Assembly (NCBI RefSeq): GCF_900188185.1
Contig: NZ_FZPA01000013.1
Coordinates: forward strand, 47,316-111,315
DNA from: Sphingopyxis indica
GTDB taxonomy: Bacteria; Pseudomonadota; Alphaproteobacteria; Sphingomonadales; Sphingomonadaceae
Direction of reading: 5' to 3'
DNA length: 64,000 nucleotides
Shown in pieces: positions 18,701-26,258 of this stretch. Numbering within the stretch: position 1 is the first letter of the stretch; each line of letters starts with the position of its first letter. The translations under genes were made by a program, and so were the position numbers. The notes under the pieces were generated by a model. The model saw nothing but the letters and a program-made list of their open reading frames with translations, was not told where the DNA came from and made no database searches.

Positions 18701-20079
18701 GATTCAAGCTGCGCGTCGGACAGCACGCCTTCGCTGACGAGATGCGCCGGCAGATGCGGTCGATAGACAGGCTTGGGGGGCGCGACCGATGCCATCGAGG
18801 CCGACTGGACGAGCGCGGTGGGATGCGGCCTCGCCCCGGGAATGGAGAGCGATTGAAGTGCATAGGGCTCGTAGATCGTGTCGCCGAGCTGGCCCTCGGG
18901 CGGCACCCAGTCCAATGTTTCATAGCCAAGCTCGACGCCGGCATCGCCGGGCGGCGCAGCCTTTGCCGAAGCCCGGGCACATGCGTCATCAACATTCGCC
19001 GTCGCTCGGGCCTGCACCGCCGTCGCCGGTGCAACGGGCAAAGCGGGCGGTGCCGGGCGCGGCGGCAGATCCTCCTCGACCCATTGGAGCAATGTGGCAA
19101 GGTCGGGGGCTTCGCCGCGGCTTTGTGGAAGCTGCGCGGGATCGCCCGCGGGAACCTTGTCGATCACGATGAGGCGGGTGGGTATCGTCGTGCCATGCCT
19201 GGCGAAGACCTTGCCGGCGATCGCCGCCGAGAAACGAAGCGTGGCGCTTTCCTGCAAGCGGATGAAGGCGCCGCGCCATGCCGGCGCCTCAGGCGAGCAG
19301 CCGGCACCCACGATGGCGACAAGCCGGCCGCCGTCTTTCAGCCGCGCCAGCGCCGAGGCGATGTGACGAAGCGCCGCGCCCTTCATCTTGCGATCGACAT
19401 TCACGAGTGAGGAGAATGGCGGGTTGATCAGAACGACATCGGGCGCGACCCCAGGATCGAGCCGGTCGTCGATCGCCGCGGCATCGTGACGGCTGACCAG
19501 CGTCGGCGCGAAGAGCAGCTCGAGCAAGCCCGCGCGCAGTTCGGCGAATTCGTTGAGCGCGAGCGTCGCGCCGGCAAGACCCGCGTGCACGGCGAGCATT
19601 CCCGTCCCCGCCGAGGGCTCGAGCACGCAATCGCCGGGCCGGATCGCGGCAGCGAAAGCGGCGACGAAGGCGAGCGGCAGCGGGGTCGAGAATTGCTGGA
19701 AGGACTGCCCCTCCTCGGAGCGCCGCGTCTGGGTCGGGACACGCGCCGCGATGCGCTGCCACATGGCGAGCTGGCGCTGCGGCGCGCGGCCGCGAGCGGC
19801 CAGCGCGCGCCCGTAGCGGCGCAGCAGCAGGACCTGCGCCGCCTCGCACGCATCATAAGCCATCTTCCAGTCCCACGCGCCCTCCGCATCCTTCTGGCCG
19901 TAGGCCGACGTCATCGCGATCCGAATCTGCCCGGTGTCGAAGGGCGTTCCGTCCTCGAGCAGCGGAAGAAGGCGCTGGGCAGCGTCCAAGAGCCGCGCCG
20001 CCGGGGTGGCTGCGGGTGAGGAAGCGGATGAGGAAAGCGGGGCGGCGCCTGCCGCGGCTTCGGGCAAAATGGATCGCAT
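15721..20079 (-). CDS. Giant N6-methyltransferase/SNF2-type helicase fusion, strawberry notch family
   Basis: A 1452-residue protein. The N-terminal part is a class I methyltransferase with SAM loop VLEPSAGTGMLAVHAG and catalytic VLINPPFSS (the NPPF form typical of N6-adenine enzymes). A strawberry-notch superfamily-2 helicase follows, with Walker A (LGDGTGAGKGRQVAGI), DEAH box (IIFDEAHAMANA), motif III (VYVSATGATTVQN) and the C-terminal RecA half (FSEAGGTGRSYHA, IQGFGRTNRTNQ). It is common on sphingomonad plasmids and integrative elements and near phage-like primases. Possible roles are protection of incoming element DNA or anti-restriction; none is proved. No frameshift is seen over 4.3 kb. 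Confidence 0.9.
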   Translation of the reverse strand: MRSILPEAAAGAAPLSSSASSPAATPAARLLDAAQRLLPLLEDGTPFDTGQIRIAMTSAYGQKDAEGAWDWKMAYDACEAAQVLLLRRYGRALAARGRAPQRQLAMWQRIAARVPTQTRRSEEGQSFQQFSTPLPLAFVAAFAAAIRPGDCVLEPSAGTGMLAVHAGLAGATLALNEFAELRAGLLELLFAPTLVSRHDAAAIDDRLDPGVAPDVVLINPPFSSLVNVDRKMKGAALRHIASALARLKDGGRLVAIVGAGCSPEAPAWRGAFIRLQESATLRFSAAIAGKVFARHGTTIPTRLIVIDKVPAGDPAQLPQSRGEAPDLATLLQWVEEDLPPRPAPPALPVAPATAVQARATANVDDACARASAKAAPPGDAGVELGYETLDWVPPEGQLGDTIYEPYALQSLSIPGARPHPTALVQSASMASVAPPKPVYRPHLPAHLVSEGVLSDAQLESIIYAGEAHGGHLSGAWTVDATWDVVGAASDDAEGAVQFRRGWFLGDGTGAGKGRQVAGIILDNMLKGRRRALWISKSDKLLEDAQRDWSALGQEKLLVTPLSRFRQGAPVKLGEAILFTTYATLRSQGREGKASRIEQIVEWLGRDFDGVIIFDEAHAMANAAGGKGERGDQKPSQQGRAGLRLQHALPEARIVYVSATGATTVQNLAYAQRLGLWGGSDFPFASRTDFVAAIEDGGVAAMEVLARDLKALGLYASRSLSFDGVEYELLEHALTSEQRRIYDSYAAAFQVIHNNLDAAMEAVGVTSAEHGTLNAQAKSAARSAFESTKQRFFNHLITAMQTPSAIASIARDLEAGHAAVVQIVSTGEALQERRLAEIPADEWNDVSVDITPREYVLDYLASSFPVQLFEPCTDGDGNLSSRPAYDGDGNMIVSREACRRRDAMIEKLASLPPVPGALDQIVQHFGTDMVAEVTGRSRRIVPRVGEDGDVRFAVENRPGSANIGETHAFMDDEKRILVFSEAGGTGRSYHADLGAKNQCRRIHYLLEAGWKADAAIQGFGRTNRTNQKQPPMFRPVSTDVKAQKRFISTIARRLDTMGAITRGQRQTGGQNMFSAHDNLESFYARDALRQLYMLIVRGKVEGCSLLSFEAATGLSLLDAEGGIRDELPPITTFLNRMLALTIDLQNILFEAFEGLLVARIEAAVAAGSYEVGLETLRAESFVVTDRRTIYTHPGTGAETQLLTIDRRDRVVPLSLGKALDLARAEEAALLVNGRSGRAAVKLRARSLIDDEGAVHRRFRLIRPMETVLILAEQFGASHWTIVDAEAFTAAWEAELGELPDYETGTLHMVAGLLLPIWRSLPNESTRVYRLQTDAGERVIGRRVSPAWAARIVDDGPPKLSAETAWSMLLAGEAVLHLTEGQRVARVRAMNDWRIELTGFNDLGIGRLKAFGLISEIVSWKLKLYVPAGAAGADVFARLVDRFPIERVSDRKAA

Positions 20080-20170
20080 GGCGGAATATCCTGGAGAGGC
20101 GTTAAAGGGTAGCCGCCAGGCGCTCTCTCCTGCACCCTGGGGCTATCCCCTTCCGGCCCGCCTCTCCCTC

Positions 20171-20815
20171 TCAGCCAAAGCGCTCCCCGGCTTCGGTGAA
20201 GCCATAGCCATTGGCCAGGATCGCCTCGTCGACGGCCTCATCGGAGATCAGATAATCGAACTCGCGCTCGAGCTGCCGGTAGAGCCAGCGCGCCAGATCG
20301 CGCAGCGCTTCGCCAACCTCTTCCTCCGCATCCGCGGTCATCTCCCGCAACATCGGGTCATCGCGCTCGACAGCGATCGCCATGCTATATTCGTGATGAT
20401 ATCGGCCGCGGTGCGCGACGACCGACGAAAGCTGATAGAAGTTCCGGCGCTGGACCGCCTGCAACGCGGCGGCGATGCGATGAAGCTCGGCGTCTTTTGG
20501 CGCATAGCCGCGGATATTCTTCAGCGCGGCCTTGGCGTAGCGATAGACACCCTCGAAGCATGCTCCGTCGCCCTGGCTCGCGAAGCCCGAAAACCAGATA
20601 CAACTTCGCGCGCGCGTGCCGCCGCCGAACAGGTGGACCCGCTGCGTCGCCAGTTCGACGCCGACAAGGTCGCAGATGCGCTCGAAGTCGGCGAAGACGG
20701 CATCGTACCAATCATGATCGAAGCCGTCCTCGCGATACCAAGCGCGGGCCCGGTCCTTTGCCGCCTCGGAAAGCTCTTCGAGACCATATATGGTCGTTTC
20801 GACAATCTCGGGCAT
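20171..20815 (-). CDS. Conserved mobile-element protein of unknown function
   Basis: A 214-residue soluble protein beginning MPEIVETTIYGLEELSEAAK, followed by DRARAWYREDGFDHDWYDAV. Its middle holds WFSGFASQGDGACFEG, a block that recurs, as far as I recall, in many phage and plasmid proteins of unknown role. The C-terminus is acidic and helical. No catalytic motif or signal peptide is seen. It lies in a run of minus-strand genes between the helicase and the ParB-like gene. I would not assign a function; the toxin-antitoxin label sometimes given to relatives is unsupported here. Confidence 0.72.
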   Translation of the reverse strand: MPEIVETTIYGLEELSEAAKDRARAWYREDGFDHDWYDAVFADFERICDLVGVELATQRVHLFGGGTRARSCIWFSGFASQGDGACFEGVYRYAKAALKNIRGYAPKDAELHRIAAALQAVQRRNFYQLSSVVAHRGRYHHEYSMAIAVERDDPMLREMTADAEEEVGEALRDLARWLYRQLEREFDYLISDEAVDEAILANGYGFTEAGERFG

Positions 20816-20911
20816 CGGCTTGCCTCCTTTGAACGGGTCGAAGAGGTGGGAAAAAGGGAGGCGGACATGCCTGCCTTCCCAAACAAGGACCTACCTCCCC
20901 AAAAAGGAAAA

Positions 20912-20930
20912 GCCCGGCACAGAGCCGGGC
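20912..20930 (-). terminator. Rho-independent terminator downstream of the 20961-21467 gene
   Basis: Stem GCCCGGC / GCCGGGC with a 5-base loop (20919-20923). On the minus strand it is followed by TTTTCCTTTTT. A very similar hairpin lies at 22038-22058. Confidence 0.7.
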
Positions 20931-20960
20931 CTTTCAGTCGGTTTGTCAGCACTGGATCGA

Positions 20961-21467
20961 TCAGCGCGGAGGATGTTCGCCCTGAAGCCGGCCAAGAGCT
21001 TCTTCAAGGAAACCCGTCGTCGACATCGTGTCGATGTCGTCGGCGGTGATGAAGTTGGCCATGCCGCCGAAGCCATCGGGGCGCATCTTCGAGCAGGTCC
21101 AGGCCATCATCACCTGCAAATGATCGAGTGTCTCCGATCGCCGCACGATGTCCTGGAGGATGGCCTCATAGCCGAACATCGACACATCGATCTCGAGTTC
21201 GGTCGTCCCCGCCTCGCATTCGCCGAGCTCCCTTTCGACCAGTTCGGCGGTGCAGCTTTGAACGCCCTTGCTTTCCGCAAGCAGCGTCTTCGCCTCATCG
21301 ACCGACAGGAACAGAAAGTCGTTCGGACCCGCGCTCGCGAAGAAATAGACGTCGTCGCCCATATCCTCATGCTCGAAGATTTCGCCAAGGATCCTTCGCT
21401 CGAGCACGGTCATGGCCGCGACCGGGACATCGGGCTGGATGACCGTCTGGGAGAAATAGTCAGCCAT
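20961..21467 (-). CDS. Hypothetical acidic protein
   Basis: A 168-residue acidic protein starting MADYFSQTVIQPDVPVAAM. The GGAGGAGG site upstream supports ATG 21467. No motif is recognised; there is no signal peptide or membrane segment. It overlaps the upstream gene (21460-21951) by 8 bases, implying coupled translation, and is followed by a terminator hairpin. Composition and codon use match its neighbours, so it is very probably a real gene of the accessory block. Function is unknown. Confidence 0.68.
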   Translation of the reverse strand: MADYFSQTVIQPDVPVAAMTVLERRILGEIFEHEDMGDDVYFFASAGPNDFLFLSVDEAKTLLAESKGVQSCTAELVERELGECEAGTTELEIDVSMFGYEAILQDIVRRSETLDHLQVMMAWTCSKMRPDGFGGMANFITADDIDTMSTTGFLEEALGRLQGEHPPR

Positions 21468-21951
21468 GACAGGCCTCCTCCACAGCAGCCGCATCCACCG
21501 GTGGGGGATCGCCCTCGACCACCAGCGGCGGCACGACAAAGGCCGCGGCGTCGAAATAGGCGAGGACCGCCGCGATGCTTCCGCGCTCGTTCACCAGATA
21601 GCGGTCGATCATGACGCGGTCGGATTCATCGACCATGTAGGAATCGATCGTGCCCGCACCGCGGAAGACGATCCGTTCGGCGCTCCATTCGCCGGGATAG
21701 CTCCCCGACCAGCGGACAAACGGCAGCCCCTTCTCGGCACAGAAGCTTTCGAGGGCTTCGACCCGGCCCCAGGCGACCTCATGCGCGTGGAGCGACACCG
21801 CCTCGCCGATAGTGCGATGGCCGGGCTCGAAGGATGGACCATCCCATTCGGTCGACAGGCCCTCCATCGCGATCAGGGCCGCAAGCTCGGCGAAGGTCGA
21901 TTGGTCGGCATGGCCGCCGATCGTGATCGAAACAGGGACGCGGTCAGCCAT
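21460..21951 (-). CDS. Hypothetical protein with Val/Ile-rich N-terminus
   Basis: A 163-residue protein starting MADRVPVSITIGGHADQSTF. The internal ATG at 21951 is preferred over ATG 21963 because GGAGG sits 5 bases before it. The middle (FCAEKGLPFVRWSGSYPGEW, RIVFRGAGTIDSY) has alternating hydrophobic residues suggestive of beta structure. No known motif is recognised. It is coupled by an 8-base overlap to the 20961-21467 gene, so the two products may act together. Function is unknown. Confidence 0.66.
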   Translation of the reverse strand: MADRVPVSITIGGHADQSTFAELAALIAMEGLSTEWDGPSFEPGHRTIGEAVSLHAHEVAWGRVEALESFCAEKGLPFVRWSGSYPGEWSAERIVFRGAGTIDSYMVDESDRVMIDRYLVNERGSIAAVLAYFDAAAFVVPPLVVEGDPPPVDAAAVEEACHG

Positions 21952-22037
21952 GACGCCCTCCATGGTCTGCGCCCGACATCGTCACCGGCGCCAGTTCATT
22001 GACAAGATTGGACATTTCAATTCTCCAGAAGAAGGAA

Positions 22038-22058
22038 AGCCCGGCACGCGGCCGGGCT
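22038..22058 (-). terminator. Rho-independent terminator downstream of the ParB-like gene
   Basis: Stem AGCCCGGC / GCCGGGCT with loop 22046-22050, followed on the minus strand by TTCCTTCTTC. It lies 44 bases past the stop of the ParB-like gene and nearly repeats the stem of the 20912-20930 terminator. Confidence 0.65.
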
Positions 22059-22101
22059 CTCAAATTTGGGATCGGGTTGGACCTGCCTGGCCTCGCGGCG
22101 A

Positions 22102-24207
22102 CTATTCGGCCGCGACCGCATCGCCGCCGGCGACATCGTCATCGAGCACGTCGGCGAGACCCGGCGGGAGTGCGTCCGCGGCGTCATCATTCGCCGCATC
22201 CGGAACCGCGGGCTCGAGACCGGGGGTGCGCAGCGGCGCCGGGAGCCAGTCGCTGTCTTCGAGCAACCGCTCGGCTTCGCGCGCCATGTCGGCCTTCTTG
22301 AGATGGTCGATCATCTGGGCGAAATTCTCGCCCCGCGCTTCGGCGACGTCGGCGAGGATCCGCGGCTTGGTCACGCTGCGGAAATAGCCATCGGCCGTCG
22401 GACGCCAGCCCGCGGCGAGCACATCGAGCCCCACCGCCTGCGCCAGCACATGGCTGTGCGCAATCCGGCGCTCGACGCCATGCGCCGAGATCCGGCCATT
22501 GTCATATTTGGGCACGATCTCGGCCTGCGCGTTGACGCAGAGCGACGCACAATGCGCGAACAGCTTCGTCTGCTCCTCGCCATCGAGCGTGAGCAGATGG
22601 TCCCACACATCCTTGTCCGACTGCGGGAGCCGCTCCTTCCATTCGGCCGCGCGCGCGTCGATCGCCTGCGCGGGGCCGCAATCGCGCAAATTGGTCGGCG
22701 CGTTCGTGAAATAGACACGGTTCGGCGACACCTGAACGCAGCTTTCCCTGCTGCTCGAATAGAAGCAGCCGAGAACGAGGGCATGGAGAACCGATGCGAA
22801 GGCGGTCGCCGGATCCTGTGCGAAGGCGTCCTGAAGCGCGAGCGTGCGCCACGCCGTCAGATCCGACACGAGGCGATCGGGAAGAGGCCGGAGTATCTCC
22901 GCCTCCTCGTCCGCACCATCGTCGGCGGGCACTGCGGCCTCGTCGCCTGCGTCCGGACCGGCGGACCGGGCATCGCCGCCCGCAGCCGAGTGCGCTTCGT
23001 CTTCGGACGCTTCCGCCTCCGGCTCGTCCTCGGGCTTTACAAATCCGCGCTCGACCCGCACCGACCCGTCCCGGTCGATCGAGACGAAAGCGCCGGCGAT
23101 CGCCATCTGGGCCGGATCGAAAAGCTCCGGCCGGTCCGCGAGCGCGCCAAGCTCGGTCTCGATCGCATCGAGCCGCGCGTGGACCTCGGCCGGAACCTCC
23201 GGCGCATCGGCCCATTCACCCTCAAGTTCCTCGCCTTCGGCCTCAAGCGCGGCGACGCGCGCCAGTTCATCCTCGCTCATCGGGGTCACCTCGCGGTCGA
23301 TCTCGCGGAGGCCGCGCGTGGCGTCCCACGGCAGGTCGATCGAGGTCGTCACCCATTTCCAGCCTTCGGCAAGGATACGCTCGCCTTCCGCCTTCAGCCG
23401 CTCGTCGACCAGCCGGTCGAGAAGCGCCGGATCGGTGAGCCAGCCGCCGCCATCGGCCTCGAACAGGTCGCGCACGATGCCGCCACCGGCTTCGACATAG
23501 GCGCCCAGACCGACGAAGCATGTCCGTTTGTCGGCGGCGCGCACGCTGTTCTCGGTCAGTTTCTGGCGAATATAGGCCGCCGATTTGTTGAAGCTGTGTT
23601 CGAGCTGATCCCACAGCTCTTCCTGGCGCGCATGGTCGTCCGACACGGTGAACGCCATCAGTTGGTCGAGCGTCATCGCATCATCGGCATAGAGGGTATG
23701 CAGCTTCGGCGAGACAGCCGCGAGCCTGAGCCGCTGGCGCACCGCGGCCGGAGTGGTGTGGAAGTGCGCGGCGATTTCCTCGATCCCGGTGTCCTTCTCG
23801 ACCATCGCCAGCATCGCGCGAAACTCATCGAGCGGATGAAGCTGCTCGCGAAAGCTGTTTTCGGCGAGACTGTCCTCCTCGGCGAGGATGTCATTGTCGG
23901 CGACGCGCACGACGCAGGGGATCGGCGCATCCTTCGCGAGCCTTTTGCGCTTCACCAGCAATTCCAGCGCGCGGTGGCGGCGCCCGCCGGCCGGTATCTC
24001 GTACCGGCCGGTTTCCTGGCCGTCGGCGCCGAGCAGTGGCCGGACGTTGAGGCTCTGGAGCAGCCCGCGCCGGTCGATATCGTCGGCGAGCGCATCGATC
24101 GACACACCGGCCTTCACACGCCGGACATTGGACTGCGACAGGACCAGCCGGTCGAGCGGGATATCGCGCGACGGGCTGAGGGTGATTTTGGCGGCAGTTC
24201 TGGCCAT
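22102..24207 (-). CDS. ParB/RepB/Spo0J-family protein, large plasmid-type
   Basis: A 701-residue ParB-family protein. Residues 15-110 carry the CTPase/N-terminal fold: DIPLDRLVLSQSNVRR, then GGRRHRALELL (the GxRRxxA box) and DEDSLAENSFREQLHPLDEF-like sequence (here EEDSLAENSFREQLHPLDEF). A helix-turn-helix follows (GIEEIAAHFHTTPAAVRQRL). The long acidic C-terminal half (Glu/Asp/Ala-rich near residues 450-540) is typical of plasmid-borne ParB-like proteins found with strawberry-notch genes rather than chromosomal ParB. ATG 24207 is preferred to ATG 24213 because GGAG lies 7 bases before it. No ParA partner is in the window, so partitioning is not assured; gene regulation is an alternative. Confidence 0.88.
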   Translation of the reverse strand: MARTAAKITLSPSRDIPLDRLVLSQSNVRRVKAGVSIDALADDIDRRGLLQSLNVRPLLGADGQETGRYEIPAGGRRHRALELLVKRKRLAKDAPIPCVVRVADNDILAEEDSLAENSFREQLHPLDEFRAMLAMVEKDTGIEEIAAHFHTTPAAVRQRLRLAAVSPKLHTLYADDAMTLDQLMAFTVSDDHARQEELWDQLEHSFNKSAAYIRQKLTENSVRAADKRTCFVGLGAYVEAGGGIVRDLFEADGGGWLTDPALLDRLVDERLKAEGERILAEGWKWVTTSIDLPWDATRGLREIDREVTPMSEDELARVAALEAEGEELEGEWADAPEVPAEVHARLDAIETELGALADRPELFDPAQMAIAGAFVSIDRDGSVRVERGFVKPEDEPEAEASEDEAHSAAGGDARSAGPDAGDEAAVPADDGADEEAEILRPLPDRLVSDLTAWRTLALQDAFAQDPATAFASVLHALVLGCFYSSSRESCVQVSPNRVYFTNAPTNLRDCGPAQAIDARAAEWKERLPQSDKDVWDHLLTLDGEEQTKLFAHCASLCVNAQAEIVPKYDNGRISAHGVERRIAHSHVLAQAVGLDVLAAGWRPTADGYFRSVTKPRILADVAEARGENFAQMIDHLKKADMAREAERLLEDSDWLPAPLRTPGLEPAVPDAANDDAADALPPGLADVLDDDVAGGDAVAAE

Positions 24208-24310
24208 GGCCATTCTCCATGACGGGCCGCCGCGAGACACTCTCCCGGCTTCCAAGCCCGTCACGAAAAACCGGCCCTCCTCTCCCTTTTTGGGGCCGCC
24301 GCAGGCGGAC

Positions 24311-24733
24311 CTATCCGCACCCGGCAATTCGGGAGCCGCGCCCGCTCATCCGCGCCGCCGCTTCGCGCAAACTCCGCTCGCCGAGCAGGATCGAGCCCGC
24401 GCTGCGAGCCGCCGCCGCATATACGGAGAGCGGATGATGCGGTGTGAAGCCGAGGTCGCGCTCGATGCCGAGGCCGTAGGGCAACCGGACTGCTTCGAGT
24501 TCGGCGAGCGCGAAACTGCCCAGCTCGGGACATCCGAAGCCGAGATCGGCAAGGCCGAACAGGATCCCGTCCTCGTCCATCTCGGTCGCGAGCCAGGTCG
24601 CCGAGCCCACCGGGTTGAAGAAGCGCACGACGGGTGCCGGGTCGGGTTCGCGCCCGCCGCGCGCGACGGCGGCGCGATGGGCCGCGTCGTTGGCGCGTAG
24701 TCGCGCCGCGAGATCGGGGGTCAGGAGTTTCAT
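24311..24733 (-). CDS. DUF2958 domain protein
   Basis: A 140-residue protein starting MKLLTPDLAARLRANDAAHR. The pattern VVRFFNPVGSATWLATEMDE, then GILFGLADLGFGCPELG, is the hallmark of DUF2958, a small soluble family on plasmids and integrative elements. A GGAGGG site 7 bases upstream supports ATG 24733. It belongs to the same accessory block as the ParB-like and DUF2493 genes. Molecular function is unknown. Confidence 0.88.
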   Translation of the reverse strand: MKLLTPDLAARLRANDAAHRAAVARGGREPDPAPVVRFFNPVGSATWLATEMDEDGILFGLADLGFGCPELGSFALAELEAVRLPYGLGIERDLGFTPHHPLSVYAAAARSAGSILLGERSLREAAARMSGRGSRIAGCG

Positions 24734-25217
24734 GCCGTCGCCCTCCGCGCCAAGGTTGGGGCGTACACGCCGGTCGGGCGAACGCCGGGCCGCGCGAATG
24801 CCCCGTGAAAGAAGGAATGATATGTCATGCAAGGTCTCCGCAGCGGACCGGAGGCAGGGCCACTCCCGCCTCCTTCGATCCGCTCGCCAGGACCCGTGCC
24901 TTCCTCTCGCTCTCTTTCCGGGCGCCGCGCGGCAGGCCGGTGACCGGAATATAGATGCAGATCTGGGGCCAATTTTCCGGGGCCCGCGCCTTTCCCGTTT
25001 CTGGTCAATCGATTAGGACCGGGAGGCGATCGCCATCGCGCAGCAGGGGCGAGGGCAAAAGCCCGCCCCGCCGAGGGCCGGGACCAGTCGCGCAATGTCC
25101 CATCTGTCGTCCGTGCCGGAGAGGAACCGGGACCGGCGACCCAGGGAGCGGCTCGCGGGATCGACGGGTTGGGAACGTGCCGGCGACCGGACAGTCACAG
25201 TGAAGCATTTTTGTTTG
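24734..25217. other. Non-coding region upstream of luxR, with dispersed motif copy 2
   Basis: About 480 bases without a convincing gene. It contains the 24-bp motif at 24951-24974 (core ATAGATGCAGATCTGG then GGCCAATT) in the direction of the luxR gene. No clear sigma-70 promoter was found. Confidence 0.5.
24951..24974 (+). repeat. Dispersed 24-bp motif, copy 2
   Basis: Core ATAGATGCAGATCTGG then GGCCAATT. It matches copy 1 (8708-8731) at 20 of 24 positions and copy 3 (38852-38875, minus) at 19 of 24. It lies about 250 bp upstream of the luxR gene in the same orientation. Confidence 0.5.
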
Positions 25218-25952
25218 ATGGAGGAACTCGCCCTCGAAATTTCCACGGCGACGAATGAGGACGGGCTCTTCGAAGCCCTGGCGCGCGCATCGATGCGCCT
25301 CGGCTTCGACCATTTCGCGCTCGCCTATGACCGGCGCGGCAATGCCGAGCCGGCATCCTTGCTGGTTCATAATTATCCCGACGCCTGGGCCAAGGTCTAT
25401 GTCGGCTTCGATCTTGGCGGTGCCGATCCGGTGCGCCGCGCCGGCGAACGATCGATGACCGGCTTCCGCTGGGACGAGATCGAGAGCTATATCCCGCTGA
25501 CCCGCGGCGACCGGCAGATGCTCCATGTCGGCCGCGAATATGGTCTCGCCGATGGCTATACGGTGCCGCGCCACCTCCCCGGCGAGGCCAGCGGCGCCTG
25601 CTCCTTCGTCCTGCGGCCTGAGAGCGAGCTGCAGGACGATATGCTCCGCATTGCCGAAATCATCGGCGCGCTCGCGATCGTCTCGGCACGCCAGCTCGTC
25701 GGCGCCGTGCCGCTAAAAAGCAAAGCGACGCTGAGCGAACGGCAGCGCGAGTGCGTATTATGGACCGCACGCGGCAAGACCGCGGCCGAAGTGGCGGTCA
25801 TTCTCGGGATCGGCGAAGTGACGGTCGTCCAGCATCTCAAGACCGCGCGCGACCGCTACGACGTGCATTGCGGCCAGATGCTGACCCTCTGCGCGCTGTT
25901 CGATGGCCTCATCGGATTCGGGGACGTCTATGACTGGTGGCACGCGCGCTGA
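25218..25952 (+). CDS. LuxR-family quorum-sensing regulator (autoinducer-binding)
   Basis: A 244-residue LuxR-type regulator. Residues 1-160 form the autoinducer-binding fold; FRWDEIESYIPLTRGDRQML followed by YGLADGYTVPRHLPGE has the conserved Trp and the 'G.T.P.H' block of acyl-homoserine-lactone receptors. The C-terminal helix-turn-helix (LSERQRECVLWTARGKTAAE, VAVILGIGEVTVVQHLKTA) is the GerE-type DNA-binding domain. ATG 25218 is the likely start; an in-frame GTG at 25200 is possible. The cognate synthase gene lies 1.3 kb downstream, beyond a mercury module. It presumably binds the dyad upstream of luxI. Confidence 0.88.
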   Translation: MEELALEISTATNEDGLFEALARASMRLGFDHFALAYDRRGNAEPASLLVHNYPDAWAKVYVGFDLGGADPVRRAGERSMTGFRWDEIESYIPLTRGDRQMLHVGREYGLADGYTVPRHLPGEASGACSFVLRPESELQDDMLRIAEIIGALAIVSARQLVGAVPLKSKATLSERQRECVLWTARGKTAAEVAVILGIGEVTVVQHLKTARDRYDVHCGQMLTLCALFDGLIGFGDVYDWWHAR

Positions 25953-25994
25953 CCGCGTCAACGACGACTTGTCCGGAAATTCAGCAAGGAGGCA

Positions 25995-26059
25995 GGCACG
26001 CCCGGAATGACAGCCGAGGCAAGGGCGTGCCGCTCAGTCGCAGCACGCGCCCTTGCCTC
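25995..26059. terminator. Nested inverted repeats between luxR and the mercury module
   Basis: Two alternative hairpins share one arm. GGCACGCCC (25995-26003) pairs with GGGCGTGCC (26023-26031). GAGGCAAGGGCG (from 26016) also pairs with CGCCCTTGCCTC (to 26059), and that arm lies inside the 3' end of the GDCCVxC gene. It probably acts as a bidirectional terminator between the convergent luxR and mercury genes; no long T-run is present. Confidence 0.5.
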
Positions 26060-26258
26060 CGATCTGGATCGGAGGGCAGGGCGTGGTTCCATAGGAGCAG
26101 AACACGCAGCAGTCGCCGGGCTCGGGCCTCAGCACGGCACCGCAGCCCTTGCAGTCATAGAAGAACTGACAGGCGTCGGTCGGCATCGTTTCCGTCTCGC
26201 GATGGCCGCACTGCGGACAGGTGATCGTCGAACGAAGGTCGGGGCCGGCATCAGACAT
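26034..26258 (-). CDS. GDCCVxC-motif protein of the mercury module
   Basis: A 74-residue Cys-rich protein starting MSDAGPDLRSTITCPQCGH. It has CPQCGH, then CQFFYDCKGC and the family signature GDCCVFCSYGT followed by PCPPIQ, with a second CC at the C-terminus. The family is called GDCCVxC (seleno)protein because some members have selenocysteine in the motif; this copy has cysteines throughout. The zinc-ribbon-like Cys pairs suggest soft-metal binding. ATG 26258 overlaps the merT stop by 8 bases, so it is in the mercury operon. It may bind or pass Hg(II), by inference. Confidence 0.82.
   Translation of the reverse strand: MSDAGPDLRSTITCPQCGHRETETMPTDACQFFYDCKGCGAVLRPEPGDCCVFCSYGTTPCPPIQIGGKGACCD

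Noticed and set aside
22066..24222. Long plus-strand frame opposite the ParB-like gene
   Set aside because: Antisense shadow; the minus strand has ParB boxes and helix-turn-helix.
26034..26059. A SECIS-like hairpin in the GDCCVxC gene
   Set aside because: The motif has cysteines only and no in-frame UGA, so selenocysteine insertion is not needed.
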